NCBI GenBank assembly: GCA_965279735.1
Contig: OZ257260.1
Coordinates: 930,001-994,000, forward strand
Origin: CAIUGU01 sp965279735
GTDB taxonomy: Bacteria; Pseudomonadota; Gammaproteobacteria; Steroidobacterales; Steroidobacteraceae
Length of the DNA stretch: 64,000 nucleotides
Reading direction: 5' to 3'
Both the position numbers and the translations under genes were made by a program. Below, one piece after another: positions 1-12,371 of this stretch; position 1 is the stretch's first letter, and each line of letters opens with the position of its first letter. The notes under the pieces were generated by a model. That model did no database searches. It worked only from the letters and a program-made list of their open reading frames with translations, and had not been told where the DNA came from.

Positions 1-45
1 ATGTTCAGCCAGGATTCATCGCCTGAAGCTTAAGGTGGCTCCCAT

Positions 46-65
46 GCCCGGACGGGTGTCCGGGC
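46..65 (+). promoter_or_regulatory. Hairpin just upstream of the first gene
   Basis: A perfect 8-bp stem (GCCCGGAC / GTCCGGGC) with a 4-nt loop lies immediately before the GGAGAG ribosome binding site (68-73) of the gene starting at 79. It could be an upstream terminator without a T tract or a 5' UTR structure. Bases 1-45 contain only an in-frame ATG...TAA (1-33) of ten codons, which may be the tail of a gene outside the window. Confidence 0.35.
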
Positions 66-78
66 CCGGAGAGAAACC

Positions 79-675
79 ATGAACAGCAAGAAGAACCCCG
101 TCTCGATCGCCGTGAAAACCGCCCTGGTAGGTGGACTGGTCGTCCTGTCGACCCAGGCCATCGCGGCTCCTCCTCCCTGGGCGCAGGCACGTACCCTACC
201 TGCACGTCACCAGCCGGCCCGTCAGTACGACGAGGCGCGGGTGGTGGAAGTCGATCCGATTGTTCGCCGGGTGCGCGTTGAAACGCCGCGCCGCGAATGT
301 TGGGACGAGGTTCGTTCGGAAGCGCCGCGGGGTGCTCGACAGGCTACCGTTGGCGGCACGATCGTAGGCGGCATCATTGGTGGCGTGCTGGGCAGCCAGA
401 TCGGTCATGGCCGCGGCCAGGATGCTGCCACGATTGCCGGAACCCTGATCGGCTCCTCGATCGGTCGCGACACTGCAGCGCGTCGCACGGCAGGGCCGGC
501 GGAGGAATATACGGTCGAGCGTTGCCAGACCCGTTACGAGGATACGTACGAGGAACGGGTCGACGGCTACCGGGTAACCTACGAGTATCAGGGCCGCGAA
601 TACACGACCCAGCTCCCTTACGATCCGGGTGACCACATTCGGGTGAAAGTGGCGGTTTCGCCGGCGGAATACTGA
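79..675 (+). CDS. Glycine-zipper envelope protein (17 kDa antigen-like)
   Basis: A 198-aa secreted protein. Residues 1-29 form a signal peptide ending in AIA before a Pro-rich mature start. Residues 91-129 are a glycine zipper (repeated GG..GG..G pattern) typical of the 2TM/17 kDa surface antigen superfamily, which inserts in or associates with the outer membrane. The C-terminal third is rich in Tyr, Arg and Glu, as in related proteins of unknown role. The start is supported by GGAGAG 5 nt upstream of the ATG. There is no lipobox cysteine, so it is probably not lipidated. Its exact function is unknown. Confidence 0.8.
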   Translation: MNSKKNPVSIAVKTALVGGLVVLSTQAIAAPPPWAQARTLPARHQPARQYDEARVVEVDPIVRRVRVETPRRECWDEVRSEAPRGARQATVGGTIVGGIIGGVLGSQIGHGRGQDAATIAGTLIGSSIGRDTAARRTAGPAEEYTVERCQTRYEDTYEERVDGYRVTYEYQGREYTTQLPYDPGDHIRVKVAVSPAEY

Positions 676-803
676 GCCCGCCGGCTCCCGCATATGGCGT
701 AACAGTCTGTTCCGGGAGGGTGTGCTCTGCGGGCAATGTACGTAGACTAGGGTCCATGCAGGCATCAGGTAGCCCATCCCACAAGCGCGGTGCGCCGGCG
801 GTC

Positions 804-1121
804 ATGGCTTCAATGGTTCAGAAACGCATCATCGTCATGCTGGCTACCCTGCTCCTGAGTGGGGTGGCCGTGCTTGGCAATGCGTCTGCTGCCGCCCAGG
901 GACTTCGCGATCGGCGGCCTCCGGACGAAGAACGCATCGAGCCGGGTGGCTACTCGCTGGATGATGCAGTGGAGCTTGCGCAGAGCCGCTTCCGCGCCAA
1001 AGCCGTCAAGGCCGAAACCGTCGATGAGCGCGGCCGTCGCGTCCACTACATCCGTCTGCTGAATTCCGAAGGACGCGTCTGGACCGTTCGCGTCGACGCC
1101 GAAACGGGACGGATGCAGTAA
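804..1121 (+). CDS. PepSY domain periplasmic protein
   Basis: About 105 aa with a signal peptide (hydrophobic run ending near ASA/AAQ) followed by a single PepSY domain: 'LDDAVELAQSRF', then a two-strand unit ending in VRVDAETGRMQ. PepSY proteins are thought to act as inhibitory or sensory modules. The stop (TAA, 1119-1121) overlaps the ATG of the response regulator by one base, so the genes are probably translationally coupled; PepSY genes often sit beside PhoP/QseB-type pairs. An open frame extends upstream to 720, but those residues precede the signal peptide, so 804 (or 813) is the likelier start. Confidence 0.8.
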   Translation: MASMVQKRIIVMLATLLLSGVAVLGNASAAAQGLRDRRPPDEERIEPGGYSLDDAVELAQSRFRAKAVKAETVDERGRRVHYIRLLNSEGRVWTVRVDAETGRMQ

Positions 1122-1807
1122 TGCGCGTGCTCGTGGTGGAGGACGAGAAGCCTTTGCGCGAGTCCCTCGTCGCCGAGCTTACCGCTGCAGGTTTCACGGT
1201 GGACAGCGCAGCCGATGGCGAGGAAGGCCTCTACTGCGGTTCCGAATACGCGATTGACGTGGCCGTCGTCGATCTCGGGCTGCCGAAGCTCCCCGGTCTT
1301 GATCTCATCCGCCAGTTTCGCGCGCAGGACAAGAAGTTTCCGATCCTGATCCTGACCGCCCGCGACCGCTGGCAGGACAAGGTCGAAGGCCTGCAGGCCG
1401 GCGCGGACGACTACGTCGCCAAGCCTTTTCATTTCGAGGAATTGCTGGCCCGCGTGCAGGCCCTTCTGCGGCGTTCAGGCGGCTGGGCGCAACCGGTGCT
1501 TCGCTGTGGACCCGTGGCACTCGATCCGCGCACGCAGTCGGTCACCGTCAACGATGCGCCGGTCGAGCTGACGAGCTTCGAATATCGCATCCTCGAGCAC
1601 CTGATGATGCGAGCGGGTGAGGTGATCTCCAAGACCGAACTCACTGAGCGCATCTATGCGCAGGATTTCGACCGCGATAGCAACACGATCGAGGTCTTCA
1701 TCGGGCGTCTGCGCCGCAAGCTGGATCCCGACAACAGCCTCAAGCCGATCGAAACCCTTCGCGGCCGGGGCTACCGTCTGCAGCTCGAGCGCTCGGCCGA
1801 GGGCTGA
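1121..1807 (+). CDS. OmpR/PhoP-family response regulator
   Basis: A 228-aa two-domain regulator. The receiver domain (about 1-115) has the acidic pocket E7-D8, phosphoacceptor D51 in VVDLGLP and the conserved Lys in the VAKPF segment. The C-terminal winged helix (about 125-222) carries the family's LTSFEYRILEHL and RLRRKLD signatures. The receiver is closest in style to PhoP/QseB. It is followed after 14 nt by its histidine kinase and preceded by the PepSY gene, so the three form an operon. Target genes cannot be read from the sequence; an envelope-stress or cation response is an inference from family membership. Confidence 0.93.
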   Translation: MRVLVVEDEKPLRESLVAELTAAGFTVDSAADGEEGLYCGSEYAIDVAVVDLGLPKLPGLDLIRQFRAQDKKFPILILTARDRWQDKVEGLQAGADDYVAKPFHFEELLARVQALLRRSGGWAQPVLRCGPVALDPRTQSVTVNDAPVELTSFEYRILEHLMMRAGEVISKTELTERIYAQDFDRDSNTIEVFIGRLRRKLDPDNSLKPIETLRGRGYRLQLERSAEG

Positions 1808-1821
1808 GCCGCTCCAAGACA

Positions 1822-3191
1822 ATGCAGGTTCGTTCGCTCAGCACCCGTTTGCTGGCTTCCGTCAGCGTGCTGCTGGTCGTCTTCTTCGGGCTCACGATCG
1901 TGGCGCTCGATCTCGTGTTCCGCAACATCTCCGAACGCGCGATCCTCGATCGCCTTGAAGTACAGGTGCTCGCGCTGCTGTCGGTGTCGGAAGAGAGCAT
2001 GCGCGGCGGTCTCGAGCCCGCACCCCAGCTCGCTGAATCGCGCTACACGAGTCCGGGTTCGGGCCTCTACGGAGAAATTCGCCGCACCGACGATGCTGCC
2101 ACGTGGCGTTCGAATTCAATGGTCGGCACCGGGCTCGATTTCGGTCCGGTGCTCGCGCCTGGCCAGCGACGCTTTGGCATTCTCCCCCTGGCCAACGGAT
2201 CGGAGGTGCTGGCCTTGAGTCTTGGCATTGCATGGGAGTTTCCGAAAGGCGGCAGTCGCAACTTTGTCTACAGCGTTGCCGAGAACCTTGATCCTTACTA
2301 CGCCCAGTTGAACCGGTTGCGCGGCCAGATGTTCGGCTGGTTCACGGGCTTGATGCTGTTGTTGCTTGCCGCGCTGGCGTTTGTGTTCCGGCGCGTGTTG
2401 TCTCCGATCCGACGTGTCGCCCGCGAGATCGAGGATATCGAGCTGGGACGTCTCGCCGAACTGGGATCCGGTTATCCGCGCGAACTCGTGGGCGTCACCA
2501 CCAACATGAATGCCTTGCTTCGCAGCGAGCGTGAGCGGTTGGCGCGCTATCGCAATACGCTCGGCAATCTTGCGCACAGCCTCAAGACGCCGCTCGCCGT
2601 CATGAGAAATCTGCTGGGTGGAGAAACCTTGCGCGGAGTGCCCATCGCGAAGCAGCTCGACGATCAGGTGAGCCGCATGGATGACATCGTGCGCTACCAG
2701 TTGAAGCGCGCGGCAGCCTCTGGAGGTACAGGCCTGGGTCAAGCGCCTGTCGATGTGCGCGAAACGCTGGAGGCCCTACGTGGAGCGCTGCTCAAGGTGT
2801 ATGCGGATCGCGGACTCGACTGCAGCCTCGAGGTCGAAGCAGGCTGCCGTTTCATTGGCGACCAGGGCGATCTCACCGAAATCGCGGGCAACTTGCTGGA
2901 CAACGCCTGCAAGTGGGCACGGCGTACGGTGAAGTTGTCGGCTGCGCCGTTGCTGCGTCCGGGCGCGCGACATGCCGGGCTCTTGCTCACCGTCGAGGAT
3001 GACGGTCCGGGGATCGCCGCAGAGGATCGTGCCCGCGTGCTTGAGCGCGGTGCCCGGCTCGATGAGCGAGTGAGTGGGCAGGGGATCGGGCTGTCGGTCG
3101 TGCGGGAGCTGGCGGAAGTCAGTGGCGGCAGCGTTTCAATCGATGCCTCGTCGCTCGGTGGCGCTCGTGTCGCCGTGCAGTTGCCCGCGCC

Positions 3192-3195
<4 letters not shown>
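1822..3195 (+). CDS. PhoQ-like sensor histidine kinase
   Basis: A 457-aa inner-membrane kinase. The first transmembrane helix is about residues 10-33, the periplasmic sensor about 34-168, the second transmembrane helix about 171-190, followed by a HAMP-like linker. The phosphorylated histidine is H252 in LAHSLKTPLAV, the HSLKTPL form characteristic of PhoQ-type kinases. ATPase motifs follow: an N box (LLDNACKWA), a G1 box (EDDGPGI) and a G2 box (GQGIGLSVV). It partners the response regulator directly upstream. Its TGA overlaps the GTG start of hrpA. Confidence 0.92.
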
Positions 3196-6977
<3,782 letters not shown>

Positions 6978-7036
6978 ATTTGAAGCTTTTTTCAGGGTGA
7001 TTTTGCCGAGTGACGGCAGGATGTTAAGCTCGTTCC

Positions 7037-8416
7037 ATGACACGCAATCCTCAGCTTCTCGACTGGCACCCGGCCAGCTGGCACGACCGGCCGGCCTCCC
7101 AGCAACCGACTTACTCCGATCCGCAGGCCCTGGCCGCGGCCGTCGCGTCACTGTCGCGTCTTCCGCCGCTCGTGGTTTCGTGGGAAATCGAAGCGCTGAA
7201 AGACCAGATCGCATCAGCCCAGCGCGGCGAACGCTTCGTCCTGCAAGGTGGCGATTGTGCCGAGTCGTTCGAGGACTGCCAGTCCGAAGACATCGTCAAG
7301 AAGCTCAAGATCCTGCTGCAGATGAGCCTCGTGCTGATGCATGGACTCAAGAAGCCGGTTGTGCGCATTGGTCGCATGGCTGGCCAGTACGCGAAGCCGC
7401 GTTCAGCCGATACTGAAACGCGCGATGGCGTGACGTTGCCGAGCTACCGTGGCGACATCGTCAACAAGCCCGGCTTTACGCTTGCCGAGCGCGAGCCGGA
7501 TCCGCAGCTCCTGCTGCGTGGTTACGAACGTGCGGCACTCACGCTCAATTTTGTCCGGTCGCTGATCGATGGCGGTTTTGCAGACCTGCATCATCCCGAA
7601 TACTGGAACCTGGATTTCGTCCGCCACTCGCCGCAGTGGCAGGCGTACGAGCAGATCGTGAAGTCGATTTCAGACGCGCTCGATTTCTTCGAGGCCGCCA
7701 ACGGCAGCCCGATGCACGAGTCGAGCCGCATCGATTTCTACGCGAGTCATGAAGGCCTGCATCTGCTGTATGAGCAGGCACAGACGCGGTACATCGAACG
7801 TTCGAAGCGCTGGTACAACCTGTCGACGCATATGCCGTGGATCGGCATGCGTACTGCCGCGCTCGATGGCGCGCATGTTGAATTTTTCCGTGGCATTGCC
7901 AACCCGATGGGCATCAAGGTCGGTCCGGCCATGAGTGCCGAGTGGGTTCAGGGCCTCATCGCCAAGCTCAACCCGAACAATGAACCCGGTCGCCTGACGC
8001 TGATCCATCGCATGGGTGCGAAGGAGATCGACAAGCGTCTGCCGGCACTGATCCAGGCCGTGCGCGAGACGGGAAGTCCGGTGCTGTGGATCTGCGATCC
8101 AATGCACGGCAATACGGAAAGCGCGACGTCAGGGCTCAAGACCCGCCGCTTTGAAAATATCCTGTTCGAACTCGAGGCAGCCTTCCGCATCCATCGCGAG
8201 ATGGGTTCGATTCTCGGCGGCGTGCATTTCGAGTTGACGGGTGATGACGTGACCGAGTGCACCGGCGGTGCGCGTGGATTAACCGATGGTGATCTGGCCC
8301 GTGCCTACAAGTCGCAGGTCGATCCGCGGCTCAACTACGAGCAGGCACTGGAACTCGCCATGCGGCTTGCAGGCCTCTATCCCGCGGCGCCTCACGCGAG
8401 AGCGAATCCCCGCTGA
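7037..8416 (+). CDS. Class II DAHP synthase
   Basis: A 459-aa plant/Actinobacteria-type (class II) 3-deoxy-D-arabino-heptulosonate 7-phosphate synthase, the first step of the shikimate pathway (PEP + erythrose 4-phosphate). Recognisable blocks are the N-terminal W-P-xSW region, FVLQGGDCAE (metal-binding Cys in GGDCAE), RIGRMAGQYAKPRS, and the C-terminal WICDPMHGNT and GGVHFELTGDDVTEC segments. The length matches the family. It is an isolated transcription unit after hrpA, converging on rluE with one base between the stop codons. Confidence 0.95.
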   Translation: MTRNPQLLDWHPASWHDRPASQQPTYSDPQALAAAVASLSRLPPLVVSWEIEALKDQIASAQRGERFVLQGGDCAESFEDCQSEDIVKKLKILLQMSLVLMHGLKKPVVRIGRMAGQYAKPRSADTETRDGVTLPSYRGDIVNKPGFTLAEREPDPQLLLRGYERAALTLNFVRSLIDGGFADLHHPEYWNLDFVRHSPQWQAYEQIVKSISDALDFFEAANGSPMHESSRIDFYASHEGLHLLYEQAQTRYIERSKRWYNLSTHMPWIGMRTAALDGAHVEFFRGIANPMGIKVGPAMSAEWVQGLIAKLNPNNEPGRLTLIHRMGAKEIDKRLPALIQAVRETGSPVLWICDPMHGNTESATSGLKTRRFENILFELEAAFRIHREMGSILGGVHFELTGDDVTECTGGARGLTDGDLARAYKSQVDPRLNYEQALELAMRLAGLYPAAPHARANPR

Positions 8417-8425
8417 ATCAGCGGG
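8409..8425. terminator. Palindrome spanning two convergent stop codons
   Basis: CCCGCTGA-A-TCAGCGGG is a perfect palindrome with 8-bp arms. The TGA stop of the DAHP synthase gene (8414-8416) is in the left arm and the TGA of the minus-strand rluE gene (8418-8420) is in the right arm. It may act as a bidirectional terminator, but there is no T tract on either side. Confidence 0.35.
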
Positions 8426-8984
8426 CGAAGAGGCGCTCCACTTCGGCGGTCTGCGCGTTCCGGGTCTGTCCCGGAGGCAGGCTTTCGATGCTCCAGGGCC
8501 CCACGGACCAGCGGATCAGCCGCAAGGTGGGGTGCCCGACGGCTGCGGTCATCCGTCTCACCTGTCGATTGCGGCCTTCGCGGATCGTGATCTTCAACCA
8601 CGCTGTCGGAATGGCTACGCGCTTGCGAATGGGGGGATCCCGTTCCCATAGCCAGCCGGGTTCGATGACCGCTTCCACTTCGGCCGGCTGCGTCAGTCCG
8701 TCATTGAGTTCGACGCCCCCGCGCAGCTTCGCGAGTGCGGAGTCATCGGGAATGTTTTCCACCTGCACGTAGTAGGTCTTGGGCAGTTTCCAGCGTGGAT
8801 GACTGAGCCGCGCCTGCAGCGGGCCGTCGTCCGTCAACAGGAGCAGGCCTTCGCTGTCATAGTCGAGGCGGCCCGCGGGATGGAAGCCCGGCAGGTGGAG
8901 AAAATCGCGTAGAGTCCTGCGTCCGTCATCCGTCACGAAGCGGGTGAGAACCTGGAACGGTTTGTTCAATAGAACGAGAGTCAT
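8418..8984 (-). CDS. rluE: 23S rRNA pseudouridine synthase RluE
   Basis: A 188-aa RsuA/RluB/E/F-family pseudouridine synthase. The N-terminal NKPFQVLTRF block and the catalytic GRLDYDSEGLLLLTDDG block (catalytic Asp in RLD) are both present, followed by KTYYVQVE and the C-terminal REGRNRQVRRM motif. It lacks the N-terminal S4 domain found in RsuA and RluB, as expected for RluE, which modifies a 23S rRNA uridine in the peptidyl transferase region. It is transcribed divergently from the uracil-DNA glycosylase gene with only 9 bp between the starts. Confidence 0.9.
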   Translation of the reverse strand: MTLVLLNKPFQVLTRFVTDDGRRTLRDFLHLPGFHPAGRLDYDSEGLLLLTDDGPLQARLSHPRWKLPKTYYVQVENIPDDSALAKLRGGVELNDGLTQPAEVEAVIEPGWLWERDPPIRKRVAIPTAWLKITIREGRNRQVRRMTAAVGHPTLRLIRWSVGPWSIESLPPGQTRNAQTAEVERLFAR

Positions 8985-8993
8985 AGAGAGACG

Positions 8994-9656
8994 ATGTCAG
9001 CCGCGGCAGTCATTTTCAATCGGGAAGTGTTCGATCCGGATTGCCGGCAGTGTCCGCGCCTCGCTGACTTCCTCGCTCAGGGCAAGGTCAAATATCCCGC
9101 TTATCATTGCGGGCCGGTGGCTCCCTTTGGCGATGGCAATGCGCGACTCCTCATTGTGGGGCTCGCTCCGGGCTTCCATGGCGCCAATGCCAGCGGGCGT
9201 CCCTTCACCGGCGATCACGCTGGATTGCTGTTGTACCGGACACTGCATCGTTTCGGTTTCGCCACTCGCCCCGTGTCCCTGGCGGCCGATGACGGCCTCG
9301 AGCTGATCAACTGCCGCATCTCGAATGCCGTGAAATGTGTGCCGCCGCAGAACAAGCCATTGCCGGCCGAGATCGCCCAGTGCAACCAGTATCTGCAGAA
9401 TGAATTGGCGACGCTTGCGCCCGGCACAGTGATTCTCGCGCTCGGCCTCATTGCGCACGATGCAGTGCTGCGGGCTTTCCAGATCAAGCGCTCTGCCCAT
9501 CGCTTTGCGCATGCAGCGGAGCATGCATTGCCTGGTGCAATGACCTTGCTCGATTCCTATCACTGCAGCCGCTACAACACGCAGACCCGGCGCCTGACCG
9601 AGGACATGTTTGCTGGCGTGTTTGCGAGAGCAGTGGAACTGCTGGCGAAGGACTGA
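8994..9656 (+). CDS. Family 5 uracil-DNA glycosylase (UDGb type)
   Basis: A 220-aa DNA repair glycosylase. The N-terminal C-x2-C-PRL segment contributes iron-sulfur ligands. The active-site block is GLAPGFHGANASGRPFTGD, typical of family 5 enzymes, which lack the polar catalytic residue of families 1 and 4. A late HCSRYNTQTRRLT segment completes the second motif. It removes uracil and related lesions from double-stranded DNA. Its TGA overlaps the ATG of uvrC, so two excision-repair genes are coupled. Confidence 0.88.
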   Translation: MSAAAVIFNREVFDPDCRQCPRLADFLAQGKVKYPAYHCGPVAPFGDGNARLLIVGLAPGFHGANASGRPFTGDHAGLLLYRTLHRFGFATRPVSLAADDGLELINCRISNAVKCVPPQNKPLPAEIAQCNQYLQNELATLAPGTVILALGLIAHDAVLRAFQIKRSAHRFAHAAEHALPGAMTLLDSYHCSRYNTQTRRLTEDMFAGVFARAVELLAKD

Positions 9657-11473
9657 TGTCCGCGTTCGATGCGAAGGCCTTTCTTGCCACGCTGACCACG
9701 CGTCCCGGCGTCTACCGCATGCTCTCCGAAAAGGGCGAGATCATGTACGTCGGCAAGGCGCGCAACCTGAAGGCCCGCGTCAGCAGCTACTTCTCCGGCA
9801 AAGGCCACAACGCCAAGACGATGGCGATGGTCGAGCAGATTGAGGGCATCGAAGTGACTGCCACCGCTTCCGATACCGAAGCGCTGCTGCTTGAGTTCAA
9901 CCTGATCAAGCGCCATCGCCCGCGTTACAACGTAGCGCTTCGCGACGACAAAAGCTTTCCGTACCTGCATCTCTCCACGCAGCAGCCATACCCCCGGCTG
10001 AGTTTCTATCGCGGCAGCCGCAAAGTGCCGGGCAAGTTCTTCGGTCCCTATCCGAGTGCACGCGCTACCCGGGACACGCAGCTACTACTGCAGAAGCTCT
10101 TCAAACTGCGCACGTGCGAAGACACCTTCTTTGCGAATCGCACGCGGCCTTGCCTGCAATACCAGATCAAGCGGTGCTCGGGGCCCTGTGTCGGCCTGAT
10201 CGAAGAGGAAGCCTACAAGCAGGATGTAACGGATGCGATTGCGGTTCTCGAAGGCAGGGATCGCGAGCTGCGTGACGATCTTGCCGCGCGCATGGACGTA
10301 GCGGCGGCGAGGCTCGAATTCGAGCGAGCCGCGAGACTGCGCGACCAGGTGCACGCGATCAAGGAAATCCAGGCCAGCCAGTCCATGACGCGCTTGGCAG
10401 AGCACGACATCGACGCAGTCGCATTGGCGTCGGCAGGCGGCAGGCATTGCATTGCCGTGGTGTACCTGCGGGGTGGTCGCAATCTTGGCAGTACCAGTTA
10501 TTTTCCCCGCGCAGGGATTGCTGAAGCGGGTGAACTGCTGGAAGCCTTTCTCACCCAGTACTACCTGACTCGCGACGTGCCGGCCGAGGTACTCGTGGGC
10601 GAGGCTGTCGAGAACGCGGACGTCCTTGAAGCGGCTTTCAGTGAACGCGCGGGTCATGCGGTTCGCATTCGGCCGAATGTTCGCGGCGTGCGGGCTCGTT
10701 GGCTCGAGATGGCCCGCTCCAATGCCGACTTGAGCCTGCGCATGCGGGAAGCCAATGCGGCGACGGTAACTGAACAGCTTGAGGCGATGGGTGTAGCGCT
10801 GGAGCTCCCCGCGCCGCCGCGCCGGATTGAATGTTTCGACATCAGTCACACGATGGGGGAGGCCACCGTTGCTTCCTGCGTCGTGTTCGGCCCCGAAGGC
10901 CCGCTGAAAAGCGACTATCGACGGTTCAACATCGAAGGCGTGGCGCCGGGCGATGACTACGGAGCCATGCGCCAGGCCCTGCAGCGGCGGTACGCGCGCC
11001 TGAAGCGGGGAGAGGCGCCACTACCGGATCTGCTGCTGATCGATGGCGGGCCGGGTCAGTTGCGCGAGGCGCAGGAGATCCTTGCAGAGCTTGAGATCTC
11101 GGGTGTTGCGATGGTCGGCGTCGCAAAAGGTGCAGATCGACGCGTGGGACAGGAGAGGCTTTTCTTGGCGGGGCAGGAGGTGCCCACTATACTGGCGCCT
11201 GACTCGCCCGCCCTGCTACTCATCCAGCGTGTTCGCGACGAGGCGCATCGCTTTGCGATTACCGGACATCGTCAGCGCCGTGCCAAGGCACGTACGGAAT
11301 CCATCCTTGAATCCGTTCCCGGTCTCGGGCCGGCCAGGCGCCGCGAACTGCTGCGCCAGTTTGGCGGGTTGCAGGGCGTTTCGCGGGCGAGCGTGGAAGA
11401 TATCGCCAAGGTGCGCGGGATCGGCGTCCAGCTGGCCGAACTGCTCTATGCAACGCTGCATCCCGGCGCCTGA
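9656..11473 (+). CDS. uvrC: Excinuclease ABC subunit C
   Basis: A 605-aa nucleotide excision repair endonuclease. The N-terminal GIY-YIG nuclease (about 13-95) shows GVYRM...EIMYVGKARNLKAR. A UVR domain for UvrB contact lies about 198-235. The C-terminal RNase H-like nuclease begins near ECFDISH and includes LLLIDGGPGQL, and tandem helix-hairpin-helix motifs (SVPGLGPARRRELL, KVRGIGVQLAELL) end the protein. Length and domain order match the family. It is followed after 9 bp by pgsA. Confidence 0.97.
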   Translation: MSAFDAKAFLATLTTRPGVYRMLSEKGEIMYVGKARNLKARVSSYFSGKGHNAKTMAMVEQIEGIEVTATASDTEALLLEFNLIKRHRPRYNVALRDDKSFPYLHLSTQQPYPRLSFYRGSRKVPGKFFGPYPSARATRDTQLLLQKLFKLRTCEDTFFANRTRPCLQYQIKRCSGPCVGLIEEEAYKQDVTDAIAVLEGRDRELRDDLAARMDVAAARLEFERAARLRDQVHAIKEIQASQSMTRLAEHDIDAVALASAGGRHCIAVVYLRGGRNLGSTSYFPRAGIAEAGELLEAFLTQYYLTRDVPAEVLVGEAVENADVLEAAFSERAGHAVRIRPNVRGVRARWLEMARSNADLSLRMREANAATVTEQLEAMGVALELPAPPRRIECFDISHTMGEATVASCVVFGPEGPLKSDYRRFNIEGVAPGDDYGAMRQALQRRYARLKRGEAPLPDLLLIDGGPGQLREAQEILAELEISGVAMVGVAKGADRRVGQERLFLAGQEVPTILAPDSPALLLIQRVRDEAHRFAITGHRQRRAKARTESILESVPGLGPARRRELLRQFGGLQGVSRASVEDIAKVRGIGVQLAELLYATLHPGA

Positions 11474-11482
11474 GAATCCAGC

Positions 11483-12049
11483 GTGAGTTTTCCGATTGCC
11501 AATGTCCTGACCGGCGCGCGAATCCTGATGATTCCGCTCGTGGTCGTGTTCTTCTACCTGCCGTCCCCCTGGTCGGGCCCGGCTGCGGGCCTGTTGTTTG
11601 GACTTGCGGCGATCACCGATTCCCTTGATGGCTATCTGGCCCGTCGCCTTGGGCAGATCACCGCGCTTGGGGCCTTTCTGGACCCCGTGGCCGACAAGCT
11701 CATGGTGGCGGTGGCCCTGGTGCTGGTCGCGAGTGGCGATCCCCGCTGGTTCATCGTCTTGCCTGCGATCGTCATCATCGGGCGTGAAATCACCGTGTCC
11801 GCCCTGCGGGAATGGATGTCCGAAATCGGCGCGCGGGCCAAGGTAGCGGTCTCGAAGCTCGGCAAACTCAAGACCATCGTGCAGATGGTGGGCCTGTCGT
11901 TCCTGTTGTTCAGGGAGGACCTGCTGGGCCTGCCGATCTACGAGCTGGGGATTGCGGCCACTGCAGCCGCGGCCGTGCTCACTTTGTGGTCGATGATTGC
12001 CTATCTCCAGGCCGCCTGGCCGGACCTGATGCGGTCGGGAAACCACTGA
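11483..12049 (+). CDS. pgsA: CDP-diacylglycerol-glycerol-3-phosphate phosphatidyltransferase
   Basis: A 188-aa integral membrane enzyme that makes phosphatidylglycerol phosphate. The CDP-alcohol phosphotransferase signature DG-x2-AR-x8-G-x3-D-x3-D is present from DSLDGYLARRLG through GAFLDPVADK (about residues 49-75). Several hydrophobic helices follow. The start is GTG at 11483. The uvrC-pgsA order followed by tRNA-Gly and tRNA-Cys is a conserved gammaproteobacterial arrangement. Confidence 0.95.
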   Translation: MSFPIANVLTGARILMIPLVVVFFYLPSPWSGPAAGLLFGLAAITDSLDGYLARRLGQITALGAFLDPVADKLMVAVALVLVASGDPRWFIVLPAIVIIGREITVSALREWMSEIGARAKVAVSKLGKLKTIVQMVGLSFLLFREDLLGLPIYELGIAATAAAAVLTLWSMIAYLQAAWPDLMRSGNH

Positions 12050-12091
12050 ACGGAAACTGAATACCGACCTGAGATTTCAAGGATTTTTGCC

Positions 12092-12119
12092 TTGACAGGG
12101 AATCGTCAGGCCATAGAAT
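12092..12119 (+). promoter_or_regulatory. Sigma-70 promoter of the tRNA-Gly/Cys unit
   Basis: A consensus -35 TTGACA (12092-12097) and a -10 TAGAAT (12114-12119) are separated by 16 bp, and the mature tRNA-Gly begins 21 nt after the -10 element. No other promoter-like sequence of similar quality is visible in the gap after pgsA. Confidence 0.75.
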
Positions 12120-12139
12120 ATCGCCGCCTTCACGGGCCT

Positions 12140-12215
<76 letters not shown>

Positions 12216-12229
12216 GATCTCGCGCCAAA

Positions 12230-12252
12230 CCCCGGGCAGCAAAAGCCCGGGG
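12230..12252 (+). terminator. Hairpin with T tract between two tRNAs
   Basis: A perfect 8-bp stem CCCCGGGC / GCCCGGGG with a 7-nt loop is followed by TTTTGTGTTT, which fits an intrinsic terminator. It lies between tRNA-Gly and tRNA-Cys, so either the second tRNA is reached by read-through or the hairpin serves as a processing signal. Confidence 0.6.
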
Positions 12253-12277
12253 TTTTGTGTTTCTGGGCCTGACGTCT

Positions 12278-12351
12278 GGCGTCGTGGCGGAGTGGTTACG
12301 CAGCGGCCTGCAAAGCCGTGAACGCCGGTTCGATTCCGGCCGACGCCTCCA
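12278..12351 (+). tRNA. tRNA-Cys (GCA)
   Basis: A 74-nt cloverleaf with encoded CCA. Acceptor arms are GGCGTCG and CGACGCC, the anticodon loop CTGCAAA carries GCA at 12310-12312, and the T arm contains GGTTCGATTCC. The next gene's likely start (12372) is only 20 bp away. Confidence 0.97.
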
Positions 12352-12371
12352 TCTTCGGGGTTGGAGCAGCC

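Noticed and set aside
12318..12371. N-terminal extension of the amidohydrolase into tRNA-Cys
   Set aside because: Starting inside the tRNA is implausible, and ATG 12372 has a ribosome binding site.
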